Shown: positions 13,201 through 58,070 of the stretch, in pieces | How positions within the stretch are numbered: the stretch's first letter is position 1 | How the letters are laid out: every line of letters starts with the position of its first letter | Assembly: GCA_003586115.2 (NCBI GenBank) | Contig: QVOM02000116.1 | Coordinates: 32,837,062-32,901,061 of the forward strand | Direction: 5' to 3' | Length of the DNA: 64,000 bases | Source of the DNA: Salvator merianae | Lineage: Eukaryota > Chordata > Lepidosauria > Squamata > Teiidae | Program-made: the position numbers and the translations under genes | The notes under the pieces: generated by a model | Databases searched by the model: none | What the model was told of the DNA's origin: nothing | The model's input: only the letters and a program-made list of their open reading frames with translations

Positions 13201-14171
13201 GACTTCCCAGCAGCTAAATACTTGGAGGATTCAAAAGGCCACAAAGCCAAAAATACACAGTCCTCCCTTTTTCCCCCCTCTGTGGAAAGGTAAGAGGAAA
13301 AAAATTAAACTTTTTTTTTCACCGAATGTTTTTATAATTCTTAATATAACATTATGGCTTGAAACTATTTTTAACCATCACAAGCTTCTCATAACATCCT
13401 CACAGTGTTAACTTTCTATCTGACTATATGCCAGACACTGCTTTGGCATGTAGTACTAGCTTGCTGTTTACTTTTATAGCCTTTTAGTACAGCTTTGTTG
13501 TTCAAGATCTACATTCTTTTATAGTAAATCAGGTCTGATGTTGCGTATGTTGGGCAAGAACACCATACAGACTACATTTCCAGTAATATCCACTAATATC
13601 CCTGTATATGTTACCTAGAATAGGCCAGATCTCATATTTCAGAAGTTTGAATTTTAATCCATTAGAAAGCTATTTCGGGAGCAGGGACATAAGATTGAGG
13701 GGGCCTCTTTTAAGGTCTTTATTTCTGCACTCTGTGCATGCCTTTAGTCTCAATTTGCATGGTTTTCCTATCCTTTTTTTTCAAGATCAAAGTCATTTTG
13801 TGAGAGACGTTCTGTGCACATTTACATCAAATTGTACATAACAGCAGTATTATCTTGTGTGACTATAGGCGAATCTTGGCACATTTGTATAAATGTCTGG
13901 TAGAGTTGCATCTTTGCATCAAGTTTCAGCACGATAAGAAAACTGTGGGCTTTAACCAAAAGATGATGTTAGAAGAGAATTACATTCTAATGAGTGAATG
14001 GGCTAATATGGATTGGTTCTGAAATGTATCCCTTGGGCTCAGTAGGTGTGTAACTGAACTAATAAAATCAAGTCAAACTCCATATTTGGTAATTCTGTAA
14101 TATGTGGATCAATTCTCAATGCCCTCCGTCCCCCCCCCTCGTCCCCCCGTTCATGATACATGTGCTAATTG
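10229..14171. other. Upstream tract without recognised gene
   Basis: No coding exon recognised. Around 10890-11060 a degenerate segment resembles, in inverse orientation, part of 40180-40460 (a gcattag...gtgtagtctcacc-type block), suggesting a further old interspersed repeat. Otherwise unique-looking AT-rich DNA. Confidence 0.4.
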
Positions 14172-14224
14172 GAAGTGGCTGTTGCTCAGTGGAAGAGTGT
14201 CTGCTTGAAATGCAGAGGGACCAA
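14172..14224 (+). mobile_element. SINE head interrupted by a DNA transposon
   Basis: GTGGCTGTTGCTCAGTGGAA and CTGCTTGAAATGCAGAGGGA form a tRNA-like head that stops just before the expected B box. After the adjacent element (14225-14620) the sequence gattcctagctcc could be the interrupted B-box region, so the transposon seems nested in the SINE. Confidence 0.5.
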
Positions 14225-14620
14225 GGCTGTGGTCACACCACAATAACATGGGCTGCCCTCCATGTTGTGGCCATGCACGATGGGACACCCTTCCCGGGAT
14301 GAGGTGAGGTGGCTCCATGAGTGGCACAGTCAGATTGCGGCTGGCAGTGGCCAGCTTTGGTCATCCCTTCTGGCTCCGGAAGTCAGAACCTGCTGGCTGC
14401 CCTCCACGCTGCAACTGAATGGGGCAGACGATCAGCAGCCCTTCGCCTGTGTTCATTTCTTGCAGCTGAACCACACTCAATATTGGGATAATCTGAATAC
14501 ATGATAGTCCCGGTTGGGGAGGGACAGTCCACAGAAGAAACAGAAAAGCACTTTGCGATGTGATCCCTGAGGATAGAAGATGGCCTCAAAACTGATTAAA
14601 GATGAACTGTGACTGCAGCC
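14225..14620. mobile_element. Non-autonomous DNA transposon related to the 19735 and 44447 elements
   Basis: Inverted ends GGCTGTGGTCACACC and GAACTGTGACTGCAGCC. The right end (aaaactgattaaa ... gcagcc) matches the right end of the elements at 19735-20769 and 44447-45580. The interior is different and shorter (396 bp). No clean target duplication was seen (CAA and TGA flank it). Confidence 0.5.
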
Positions 14621-14685
14621 TGAGATTCCTAGCTCCCCAGCCTCTTCCCTGGAAGATGGCAGAGGCAAACCTCTTCTGTACTGTT

Positions 14686-14923
14686 CAGTGGTGTAGGAAG
14701 TGGGAGGCGTGGGGGGCAGGCCGCCCCGGGCGGTGCGCTGTCCCGGGCGGCCCATGCAGCCAGGTCCTTTTCTGCCCACCCGGCGCACCAGAGAGCAAGC
14801 GCCACGCCCACCCACCCGGAAGTTGTCGGCACAGGGGTAGAAGGCTGCCGGAGAGGGCACCCTTGCTCGTGCTCCTCTGCTGCCACTTGGCCCCGGGTGG
14901 CAAAACTTTTAGGTACGCTGCTG
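14686..14923. mobile_element. hAT-type MITE with perfect 8-bp target duplication
   Basis: The element starts CAGTGGTGTAGGAAG and ends GGTACGCTGCTG (reverse complement CAGCAGCGTACC), hAT-like termini. It is flanked on both sides by GTACTGTT (14678-14685 and 14924-14931), an exact 8-bp duplication. The interior is very GC- and CpG-rich (ccgccccgggcgg palindromes), unlike its surroundings. It lies about 1.1 kb upstream of the first coding exon. Confidence 0.9.
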
Positions 14924-14931
14924 GTACTGTT

Positions 14932-15954
14932 GCCAAGAAAAATGTAGCCAACACCTTCTGGAGAAGACTGGTACAGATTTAATGCTCATAGCTTCAAGCT
15001 GAGCTGGTAAAAGGATCCAGGGGTTGTGCCCCAAGATTTCTGTATCCTTCTTGTTGCCTGATAGACTTGGGTGGTGACAGTAGCAAAACAGGAAAACACA
15101 AATGTTTTTTGAATACGATAAGCAATGCTTTCTGAGTACTGTGCTCAAAGAAATCATGGTGTACTGCACACATTGTGTCTTGGGGTGATGTTGCTTCCTG
15201 AGAATAACCAGTTCCATATCCTTGCCAAGAAGGGGATTTGACAGTCAAAACATCCTTGGGGCTTTGCATTTTTTGCACCTTGCATGTGGTTTGTGCAATA
15301 ATCCTCACTGGTTTTGAAAGTTCAACATTTACAGACTGAGTGGGATATCCCACAATGCTTTCCCATATCATTAATTAAGGGTTGACCTAGATGGCCTCCA
15401 CAGTCCTATCTAACTCATAGATTAGTATTATGTGGTCACAATTTAGGGTAGCAGTGCAGGCAGTTCCACAGCATTAAATGTTCTTTCTATGAGCCAAGTG
15501 GCCCATAGGTTGTACAAGAGAACTGGAAGAAAGTATAGAGTTTGTTGAATCTTGTTAAATACTCTTTAAATTACTGTAAGGCTCATTTTATGTAGTGAAA
15601 GCAAAACCAATAACATTTTCCCAAAATTGCCACAGAAGCCTATCATTATTAAATTTGCTAATAAGAGAGCAGCTGTTTGCCAGAAAGTTTTGTTTGTTTT
15701 GTTTTAATTGGGGTGGGCAGAAACGAGTGATCCATTTGACTCGCCCTTTTTTCTCTGTAATGCACTGTTCTGCTCACAATCAACTTAATTTCGTGCTACT
15801 TCCCTGCAGTAAACTCCCCACAGACCTCCCGTTGTTCAGAAACAGCTTGGCACTGCAAATCAGCTTAGTCGAACAATTAATAAATCCTTCCAAACATATT
15901 GCAGCCACTCTAATTAAGGGGTTTCTTCCCAACCTTTATTTTTATAAATTCCCC
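14932..15954. other. Immediate upstream region of SLC39A12 first coding exon
   Basis: AT-rich, no CpG island and no convincing TATA/initiator pair. The only feature noted is the acceptor-like tract ending at 15956. If the coding exon is preceded by a noncoding exon, this is intron rather than promoter. Confidence 0.4.
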
Positions 15955-15956
15955 AG

Positions 15957-16024
15957 GTTTTGACGCCGTGAACTGCAAACAACGGTTCAACACCCAGAGC
16001 AAACTCAAGCAGCAAGAGGAGAAA
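15957..16024 (+). other. SLC39A12: SLC39A12 probable 5' UTR next to the start codon
   Basis: A pyrimidine-rich stretch ending in ttccccag puts an acceptor-like AG at 15955-15956, so the first coding exon may start at 15957. The ATG at 16025 has AAA just before it (A at -3, a good context). An in-frame ATG-less extension reaches 15968, but the residues upstream of 16025 do not look like a signal peptide, whereas those downstream do. If the acceptor is real, a noncoding first exon and the promoter lie upstream, as I recall for the human gene. That exon was not identified. Confidence 0.5.
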
Positions 16025-49344
<33,320 letters not shown>

Positions 49345-49560
49345 ACTGCCGAGGATCTGGAAAGTTCTTGCCCAATTCTTAATAACTTCACGGGACTTCA
49401 ACAGGAGAGCTTCCAAAATGGACTCAATGATATACAAAATGAATATTTTTGTATCTGAAGGAAACTAGACAATTATTTGACAATGGATAAATTTATGCTT
49501 GAGAGGTCACTGCTTTCTTAAACACTTGATTAAATATTTGCATTTTTTTTTACAAATGCT
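49345..49560 (+). other. SLC39A12: SLC39A12 3' UTR with candidate ATTAAA poly(A) signal
   Basis: Noncoding sequence after the stop. ATTAAA at 49529-49534 is followed by a T-run and a GT-rich stretch (tggtaaattgtggg), a reasonable poly(A) signal and downstream element. An AATAAA at 49973-49978, past a GAAG microsatellite, is an alternative more distal signal. The true end is not decided by sequence. Confidence 0.45.
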
Positions 49561-49640
49561 GGTAAATTGTGGGAAACAACTGCTTAGGACAGAGAGTGGT
49601 GGAAAATGCATGGGGAGATCTTCATCCAGCAGTGGATGAT

Positions 49641-49801
49641 ATTGTGGTGATGGTAATGGTGATAGTGATGGTGATGATGATTCAATAGTGAATCCTTTCA
49701 ACTTGAAGCATGAATGGAAGGAAGGAAAGAAGGAAGGAAGGGAGGAAGGAAGGAAGGAAGGAAGGAAGGAAGGAAGGAAGGAAGGAAGGAAGGAAGGAAG
49801 G
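49641..49801. repeat. GAT-rich run and (GAAG)n microsatellite downstream of SLC39A12
   Basis: 49641-49680 is a gtgatggt-type run. 49715-49801 is GAAG/GGAA tetranucleotide repeat, almost uninterrupted for about 85 bases. It may lie inside the 3' UTR if the distal AATAAA at 49973 is used. Confidence 0.9.
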
Positions 49802-51834
49802 TCTTAGTGTGGGTTCAAGTGATATTTTTACAGAGCAATCTAAACCTTACTCCACCTGGACTTGCCCAAAATCAGCTTCAGTGGCATCATCAGACTTTCA
49901 TTAAGGTACTATCTTTGCTGTAGAGATAGAAGTTGCCAAGCAGGACCACATGGTATATGTGGCAATGAAGTCAATAAATGTCTTCACAATGTAGAGCCAT
50001 GACACTATAGCCATGGTGAGATGTGCCTGAGGATAGGCACCTCTGCAGAAGCAACTGCCCTACATCAGCAGGTGCTTTCTGGTCTCCGTTTTGTAATGTG
50101 TGGACACAGCAGGAGGCAGCACTTCTCTGGAGTGTGTGATTCCATGCTCTTATCACAGGGTGCCTTGGGCAGGTATCACACTCTGTGGTGTGTACGTCAT
50201 GCCATGGAATGTGGAGACATGATGCCCAAGACTCTTCCCCAGATACCCAACTATGTAAGTGGAGACTAGCGCCAAATAGCTACTATAGTGATAGCTGATT
50301 TCCCCAAATAGCAAACAGTATGAAATAAATGATACTGGTAAGAATTAATGCTTAAATGGTTCATAATAATATACAATAAAGCATTCTGCTAAGAAACACC
50401 TCATGCCAGCATAAGATCTAAAGACACATAAAATCATCAGTTTGCTGAACCCGAAGAGGTCAGGGTTTGGTCAATGCTTGGATGGGAGATGGTTTCAGTC
50501 AACATGTATTTTAGTATATTGAAAGAGAGATGATCTAACAAAATAAATATATTTTCTTTGCAAGTATGAGAAATTAAGATCATACATGTTGAAATGGGCA
50601 GCACTAGAAAAACATAATAAAGTAACATTGAAATATTAGAATAGAATTTATTTGTGTATGGTCGCAGATTTCTGTCATTTGGTGATAAATCATGTTGAAA
50701 ATTATAGTCTTTTTTCATATAAAGTGATTTGGTACACCATGATTTTGCTTTTACGCAGCTAGTGTAATGTGATATCTCTCATTTCCCCTCAACTGCTACC
50801 CAGCTGCAGATGTAGTTGGAGGAAACAGATTATCTAGACCCATTCCAATCTGGTTTCAAGTGGAGGTTCAGCACCGAGCCAGGCTTTAGAGTGGTCTCCA
50901 TGCATTCCCCAGTGGTGGACTGGATTAACCACTCCTACATGAACAGCAGTGATGAACAGCAGCCATTCCTACATGAACAGATGTGGTCTACTAGATATGC
51001 GGAACCTGGCACTCCTGGAAATGGCATGGAAGTGGGCTACTTCAGGACACCCCACTTAAAACAGCCCTGGCCGGCAACATCAAAGGCCAGGAACTTTTGT
51101 TCCTAGCCGCCAAACTTGGGCCAGGATGAGCTGCTGCAATGCAGATGACCTTTGGCCTACACCACTGGCCACCAGTCCAGTCTTGGGCCAGATCACAGAA
51201 GGAAAGTGAATGTGAACAATCCCACCTTCAAACCATCTCTATGCCATCTTTAAGCCACCTCAGACGTATGTTTTTTGTTTTGTTTTGTTTTGTTTTGTTT
51301 TGTTTTACTGTATGTGAATTTTGCCTGAGTATCAGCCAAAATTAAGGGGCTTTGTGGTTCAATCTGTTCTGGAGTGACTGTATATGGTAGATAGGTCAAA
51401 TAAGGCCAAAAATGAAACATGAGTTGCCTTCTGAGTCCTGCTGTTCTCATTCAGGATGCATGAAGAAGTCTTGTATAAACTTAATCATTCACACGGCCAA
51501 CTTGGACAATACTAGTCACCTGCAAGAGGAAGTGGAGGAGGCATCAACAGGTAACTATGGCAGGATCAGCGCCATGGCAGTTCCTGCTGCTTCTAGGGCT
51601 GAAATGTTTGCTCAGGCAGTAAAAGCAGAAATGTGCTGTTCTCATGCTGTCCCACATCCTGCCTTAGATGAAGAAAGTTGCAGAAAACCTCAGTTCCCAG
51701 ATATCTACATCGTTTGTTGTTGTTTTCTACAATTAATTTGAGATTGTATCCTGGTAATTTCATGGATACTTCCATGCAGTTCTCTTTGCAGATACATTAA
51801 TGATACACTATTACCTTTTTCCAGAGTAATACTG
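49802..51834. other. Downstream tract without recognised gene
   Basis: Contains a (TGTTT)n run at 51270-51306 and, around 51205-51265, sequence repeated from intron 1 (gtgaacaatcccaccttcaaacc). No exon recognised. Confidence 0.45.
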
Positions 51835-52212
51835 AGAATTGAACCTGCCAATTCTCTTCCCTTTAAGTCAGATTGCCAGTCTGCTCCATCAAATGGAGGC
51901 AAGAGCTTTCTTCTCCTCCATTTAACGAGTGAGGGCAGCTTGCTCCCTGCTCCACTGGATTGTATGTGATTCTACAGCCAATCACACGGGAGGAGGGCTT
52001 CCTATCCCCATCCCTGCCATCTTCGAAAACAGGCAGCAGCAACAGCAGCAAGACAAGGTCTTGCAGCGGCATAAGGGAGGGAAAGTGTGGCATCCAAGCT
52101 GATACTGTGCTTTCCCTCCATTAAGAGACCACAATGAAGATGCAGTGTGAACCAGACACTGCACCCTCATGTGCTCTCAATGCACCATAAAGTCAAAGTG
52201 TGGATTCAGCTA
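51835..52212. repeat. 0.4-kb interspersed repeat, copy 2 (partner 36024-36620)
   Basis: Same ordered blocks as copy 1, including gtctgctccatcaaatgga, aggagggcttcctatcc, aggcagcagcaacag and gcggcataaggg. The tail is gtgtggattcagct. Confidence 0.6.
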
Positions 52213-52918
52213 ATATCAACAAGCTGTAGATTTCAACAAGCAAGTTGAACAGGATCCAATTCAAGCAAGTCACATTTGCTACATATATCTATGCATTGTT
52301 ATTGCTCTCATGTCCAAAATGTCACCCATTCTTCATCACAAGGCTGCATGCCACATAAAGGTAGCATAGAAATGAATGATCTCTGCCTTTGTAGAAACAC
52401 CCACTGGATCATATCAACTTCTCACAATATAATTACTACATAGAGTCTTGGTCCCAAAGAAACATAATAAAGGACTTGTTTAATATGCAATCTTAACCCG
52501 TAGTATTTTCTTCTTAAATACTCTCAACTATTTTCCTTTCATGACAGTGTTTAAGGAGCTTGCAATAATATTTACAGTGTTTCTATAATCTTGTGCATTT
52601 TTACCCAATGAAGTTCTTCAGAAATTGTGGCTTGTCCACAAAGCCCAAGTTTGTATAAACAGTAAAAAATTTAAACCAGGATTGTTTAGGGATCTATCAT
52701 GAATTATAAATATGTAATTCTGGGTAGTCCTAATTAAAGATAAGCTTTAAATTGGAGATCTACCATCTTCACATCTGGATATAAGTTTATACCACCCATC
52801 ATTAGACTCAGAAGTTAGTGATCAGAGTAAGCATAAAACCTATCATTGAAAATAACAAATAAGATGTTAATTAAAATAAGCTAAAACAGAATAAAATGGA
52901 CGGAGTGTATAATAATAA
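52213..52918. other. Downstream tract, nothing recognised
   Basis: AT-rich sequence with no repeat family or exon recognised. Confidence 0.5.
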
Positions 52919-53106
52919 ACTAAGGCCCCATCCAGATGGGGAGAATATAGCACTATGATGCTGCTGCTACAGTGGGATTGCCACACATATCTGTGGTAAC
53001 TCCATGACAGCTGTGCTATATCCCCCTTAAAACACAAGATAGCCTATTTCAGGAAACCCCAACTCACATGGTAGCACTATTGACTTACCTTCTGGACTGA
53101 GCCACC
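52919..53106 (+). mobile_element. Family U element (plus)
   Basis: Begins taaggccccatccagatggg; see the shared blocks with 42644-42807. A third, more degenerate relative starts near 56764 (gaggtgcctccagatgcgg, then gccacatatatccatgg). Confidence 0.6.
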
Positions 53107-53231
53107 AAAAAGACAGCTATGCATGTGCACTGGTCACAATCACACACTTCTGGGTATTTTTCCTTATATGATTTTCAGCATACCTCACCTGGGCCTTTGA
53201 TGCATAGTTTCTTCTGAATATAGTCCTGCCA

Positions 53232-53273
53232 GGGTGGGAGGGAGGGAGGGAGGGGGGGAGGGAGGGAGGGAGG
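53232..53273. repeat. (GGGA)n microsatellite
   Basis: GGGA tetranucleotides with one longer G run. Confidence 0.9.
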
Positions 53274-54353
53274 ATTATATTTTAAATATATTTAAGTGTT
53301 TTGTGTTTTATCATATGCTGTGACCTGCCTTAGGACCTTCAGGTGAAGGGCATGTTACAAATGTCATAAATAAATAAACCCTCTGATTGAGGGCAATTCA
53401 GCATTTTCATACCTCCATGCCCTTTTTTTGTTCCCTTTTGAGACAGAAGAATGCCAACAATACGCTAACACCTGGCCTTGGAGAATTATACGGCCTATGT
53501 CTGCATGAAAAGTTAACATTCTGTGCTACAGGATGATCATCATAATTGCCACCATCTACTGTCCAGAGCTGTCTTTTATGGAACTGCAAATATATATATA
53601 TACATGGATGGATGACCAGTTAGAAGAGGGCTGCTTACCTCTTCCTTTGCTACCTGGCTACATATAGCGGTCTATAGTTGTGCCTCCACTTGCATTTATA
53701 GACACTGCGGGAAAGGTGTCAGGTATCATAACTCCATTTTCAGCAGCACAACATGCCTGCTGAACATCACAACACTCACCCACGGTGCTTGGGGGCAAGG
53801 GCACGAAATTGCACCCTCTGGTGGAGTGCTCGTTCACCACTTTTTAGGCATCCACATCACTGGACTTGGATACAAGGACGTACCCAGCCATGGAGAGAGT
53901 ATTACTGCAGGACGACTGTCCCCATATGTTTTTCACTGTAGCTGTGGCAATACAGCTTACACTGCAAGTGGTTACCAGGGTGCCTTGAACTGTAGACTTG
54001 AAGTAATTTGGTGCTTGACAGCCTGTTTTTCACTCTCTCTATTTGTTTTGTTGAGTGCAGATCAGCTTTGTGAGCCTGGACAAAGAGAACTTGCTTCTTT
54101 TTACACCATTGAGTAGGAAACAACTCATTGTACATTCATTTCCTTTGCACCAAACAAATTTGTATTATGCAGAAAAGGCCTGAGAAATGTTGTGCCATAT
54201 ATGCTATAGGATGTGAAAAATTAATGGCTCCAAGCAGGCTTCCCTAGACAAGAAAATTTGAAATCCATCAATGCTGCATTTGAGCTACATAGACATGTAT
54301 GCTATGTTGCTTCTGTTAAATCCTATGGAATAAGGTTGAACTCCTAGTGACTG
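53274..54353. other. Downstream tract without recognised gene
   Basis: Two overlapping chance frames near 53753-54116 share no family features. No splice-bounded exon recognised. Confidence 0.45.
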
Positions 54354-54851
54354 TAGATCTCTCTGCACTGTTCCTTATTCCAGAACAAACTCCAAAATAA
54401 TGGGCAGCAGTCCACACACTAGAGCAGAGTAGGTCAAGCTTGTCATGCTTCATCCACATTAAACTAGCCTGATATAGTTGTAGACTCAAAGTTGAAGTCC
54501 ACAACTTGACCAGGGCTAGTATACTACACCACAGAGGTGTGTGGCCAGCACACCCCGTGGTCTGGTATACTACAGGGACCCTTTTTTAATGGTGTTCCAG
54601 GAAGCACTACTGGAAACTAGTTTGCTGCAAAACCACCAAGGTCAGAAACGCTGAAACTTTGGAGCCTTACAGCTGCCTCCAAGGGTTCTCTGGAAGCAGC
54701 AGCAAGGACTGGAGCAGAACTGGCTGTCCAAATATAATGGCTCTGTTCCATTCCACTATGAACCTATCCCAGCTTGGGACTGGTTGTTTGCTCCAAGAAA
54801 GGGCGGTCCACTCTGTTCCAGAACAGCGCACTCAAGTGCAGAAAGCCTTGT
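54354..54851. mobile_element. Possible 0.5-kb member of the 'ctgcact' palindromic family
   Basis: Left part atctctctgcactgttcctt and attccagaac; right part gttccagaacagcgcact and caagtgcagaaagcctt. The ends are inverted relatives of the family at 29252 and 63135, with a longer, unrelated interior. Confidence 0.45.
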
Positions 54852-55186
54852 ATGGACAAATGTTTGATATCTTGGCCTATCTTTAGTGAGTATCTATGCT
54901 GAACATGGTTTATTTTCTGATATGTTTCCTGTCTTTTATTGAAAGTGCCATTTTGTGCACCTGTACTTGAAACATGACACTATGTACATTAAACGGTGTG
55001 CTTTAGAACTGTATACTGACCCTTTATGAAAAACAGCTCCTCAAACCAATGCAGAAACTTGTAATAAACCAGTTTTAATAATAGCTTTTCAGACTGATTG
55101 CTGCAAGAGCCCTAGAATGATAAACCTGGAAACATCTGATCTCTCCCTCTTTGACAAACCTATCTGGTTATGCTCACAACACCTGG

Positions 55187-55283
55187 GGCCTGCTGTAGTT
55201 TACACTAGCATATGGATGGCATGCCCCATTCCAGGATATAATCCAGGATATAATCCAGAATAAGGCCCAGTGCAGAAAAGGCC
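55187..55283. mobile_element. Truncated 'ctgcact' family element
   Basis: gtttacactagcatatggatgg, atgccccattccaggatata and taaggcccagtgcagaaaag match the right half of the copies at 29252 and 63135. Confidence 0.65.
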
Positions 55284-56934
55284 AAAGTCTACAGCCCTCT
55301 TTTAATCTTGACTATGCAAAGCAGAGAGCCTCCAAAGTGAATCCTGGTTAGCTGGATACTTCATGATGGAGAAAGGGATAGTAGAACAAAACACATAGCT
55401 GGCCTTCTTCTGGATGGTTATTTCCATAGTACTTTTCTGCTTCCCTTTCTCTGTTAACCTTCGTGTTGTGAATGCTTGTTATTCTGCAATCCTGGCTTGG
55501 TATTTCCATATAAGCAGTTCTAAAATCCCATCTGTGGACAACTGGAATTTCTGCCTTGAGGTGTTCAAACCACAAGAAAAAAGTTGGAGCAATGCCCAGT
55601 CAGAAGCAAATAAGGTACAATTTCTGACTTCTTGAAACAGTATCCCTGCCCTGAAAAGACAGAAAACATCCATTGCCTTTAAATTCTTTCAGGCCTCTTT
55701 CCAGCCATTCCCTCACAGTTGTTGGAAGATCTGCTATTGGCTCTGCAGTGCAGTGCTCTTTTTGCCAAGCCGAATTAAAGGTTCCTTTCCCTCTCTCTGT
55801 CTTCTAACAGGCAAAATTTGGGAAGACCTCATGGCAAATTTCCTGGTTGGCTGCTCTGAAAAGGAATAGCAATTACATTAGCCAACACACTAAAAATCCT
55901 CCAAAACTAAGATTAATTACCAGATGTTCCAGGAAGCTTATCATCATCACCCCACTCAGCCCTATTGTCCTTGCCTTGAATTTACATGCTTTAGTCAGCT
56001 CTTTGACACTTCACACCATATCCTAGGCAGCTTCAGAGACCAGTAAGCTTCTCTTTAAACAAATCTGTTTGGTTGTGGCAAAAGCTCCTCTCTCCATCAG
56101 TAATTCTTTTTCAAGCTGTGCCTGTGGGAATGGGGGAGCCAAGGAGTCTGTTCGCTTTCCTCTGCATTATCCTGCAGATTCCCTTACAGTCTGGACTTCT
56201 CAGTTAGACAGTAGCACCACAGGGATTTAATCTCCTTTTGATTTTGGTCTATAGAGATTAGTTTTAATGAAAGTTGTACGTGAAGTTGTATCTGGTGATA
56301 CTAAGACAATTCAAGAGTCCTAGTATCACCACTGGAGCAGGGACTGCATTAATATCTTGGAGTATTTGGCCCTCCTAATTTGTGTGGCTGCAACACAATA
56401 AGAAAAAAAACAAAAAAATGCATGAACTTTGATTAAAATTGTGAAACATATTTGGATGGTTGAGATAGCAGCAATGCTCACAAAGTGAAAATGTGATAAA
56501 ATCTATGAATGAGACATGATTATGCCCCTTGCTTCTGTAAATACAATTCCTTTACATCTTTGCTTGGATAACATACATTCACTCTTCATCAGTGTTTATG
56601 AAACAGCAACAGCCTCTTGAAATCAGTCTTATAATCATTACCTGAGGGTACACAGGGAACAAACAGTCCTCAATAAACCATGAGTAAGCTCTCCAGTCCA
56701 TTTTTAATTTCAAAATCACAAATGGAAGTGACTCTTAAAAGAGCCACCACTTTGATTATTTTGAGGTGCCTCCAGATGCGGATTAAACATGTGATTCTCC
56801 TGGGACTATATTAGGAATGCCACATATATCCATGGCTTTCTCAATATAACCCTTGGATATCAAAGAGATATCCTAAAACATCATTATTATGGGAAATCTG
56901 GCAACAATGCTGGGTCTCCCATAATTGCTTACCT
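55284..56934. other. Downstream tract, mostly unrecognised
   Basis: AT-rich DNA with no exon recognised. A degenerate family U relative occupies roughly 56764-56890. Confidence 0.4.
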
Positions 56935-57094
56935 CTGTCTGCTGGCTCCTTGTGTTATTGTTCCTGTTGCAAATACCTGGATGCTAGCCAAGTGCAGGGA
57001 AAAATATATATAAAGGGAAGTGGGTGGGTGCTTGGCTAGTATCCAAGTATTTGCAACAGGAACAATAATGCAAGGATCCAGCAGATGGAGGTAA
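56935..57094. repeat. 160-bp fold-back palindrome
   Basis: acctctgtctgctggctcct, ttattgttcctgttgcaaat and acctggatgctagccaag pair in order with cttggctagtatccaagt, atttgcaacaggaacaataa and ggatccagcagatggaggt, around an aaaatatatataaa centre. Outer sequences (cccataattgctt / aacaattatggga) extend the pairing with gaps. Confidence 0.85.
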
Positions 57095-57609
57095 GAGCTC
57101 GAGACTGTCTCTTGCCTCCTGTCATCCTGTAATGACAATAAGAAACAATTATGGGATCTAACGAAGATCTCACAATTGCCTCCTGCTGTTTGGAGGCACT
57201 CTTGACCTAATTAGCTATAGTGCAATAAGGCATGTTTTATTGCCAGATGAGCAGTGTGCTCTGGTAAATGAAAGCATAAACAGGCCATTTGTAAATAATT
57301 TTAATGGATGCTCATTGTCGCAGTTTTGGGGTTGTTATGTTGTGTTCCATAGCTCTACTTTGGGATATGGCTATGATATCCAACTTCAGAGCATCCGACT
57401 GATAGAAGAATCAGATGCAACCTGTCACATGAAAATAACATGAATTTCCCAGATGGAGTGAGGCTGAATTTTTATAGATGCTGGCATTTCTCTGAAATGT
57501 AGGTCACCAGACACGCAAGGGCTCCTTCCACTCTATGGTGAAACTCACTTTGGGAGTTCCAAATCTCCTCCCAAGAAATTTGGAAAACTCAACAGAAGCC
57601 ACAGGATTG

Positions 57610-58070
57610 AAATAGGTCAGTTTACGTTCCAATCCCAAAGAAGGGCAATGCCAAAGAATGTTCAAAGTATGGAAAAATTGCACTCATTTCATACACTAGC
57701 AAGATAAAGCTCAAGATCTTAAGCTAGGCAGTAGAGGAACTAGAGATCAAGTCACCAATATTTTCACCAGTATGGAGAAAACAAGGAAGTTGCAGAAAAA
57801 CAACTACTTCTGCTTCATTGACTACACTAAAGCCTTCAGTTGTGTGGATCACAAGAAACTGTGACAAGTTCTTAAAGAGTTGAAAGGACCAGACCACCTT
57901 ACCGATCTCCTGAGAAACCTGTATACAGGTTCAGAAACAACCATCGTAGAACTGAACATGGAACAAATAACTGGTTCAAGATTGAGAAAGAATGACAAAA
58001 CTGTACATGTTCACTCTATTTGTTTAATTTATATGCAGAGGTGCATCATGCATAGCAGACTTTAATTTTA
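57610..58070 (+). mobile_element. BovB/RTE LINE reverse-transcriptase fragment
   Basis: Frames on the plus strand give VPIPKKGNAKECSKY-like, then (after shifts) FCFIDYTKAFSCVDHKKL, LKRPDHLTDLLRNLYTGSET-like and an end at FNLYAE-like sequence. This is the order of the palm region of BovB/RTE polymerases. The catalytic FADD region is not present, so it is truncated on both sides. In-frame stops and indels show it is dead. BovB is abundant in squamates and known for horizontal transfer. Confidence 0.85.

Noticed and set aside
49715..49801. Regular repeats as a CRISPR array
   Set aside because: It is a tetranucleotide microsatellite without spacers, in vertebrate DNA.
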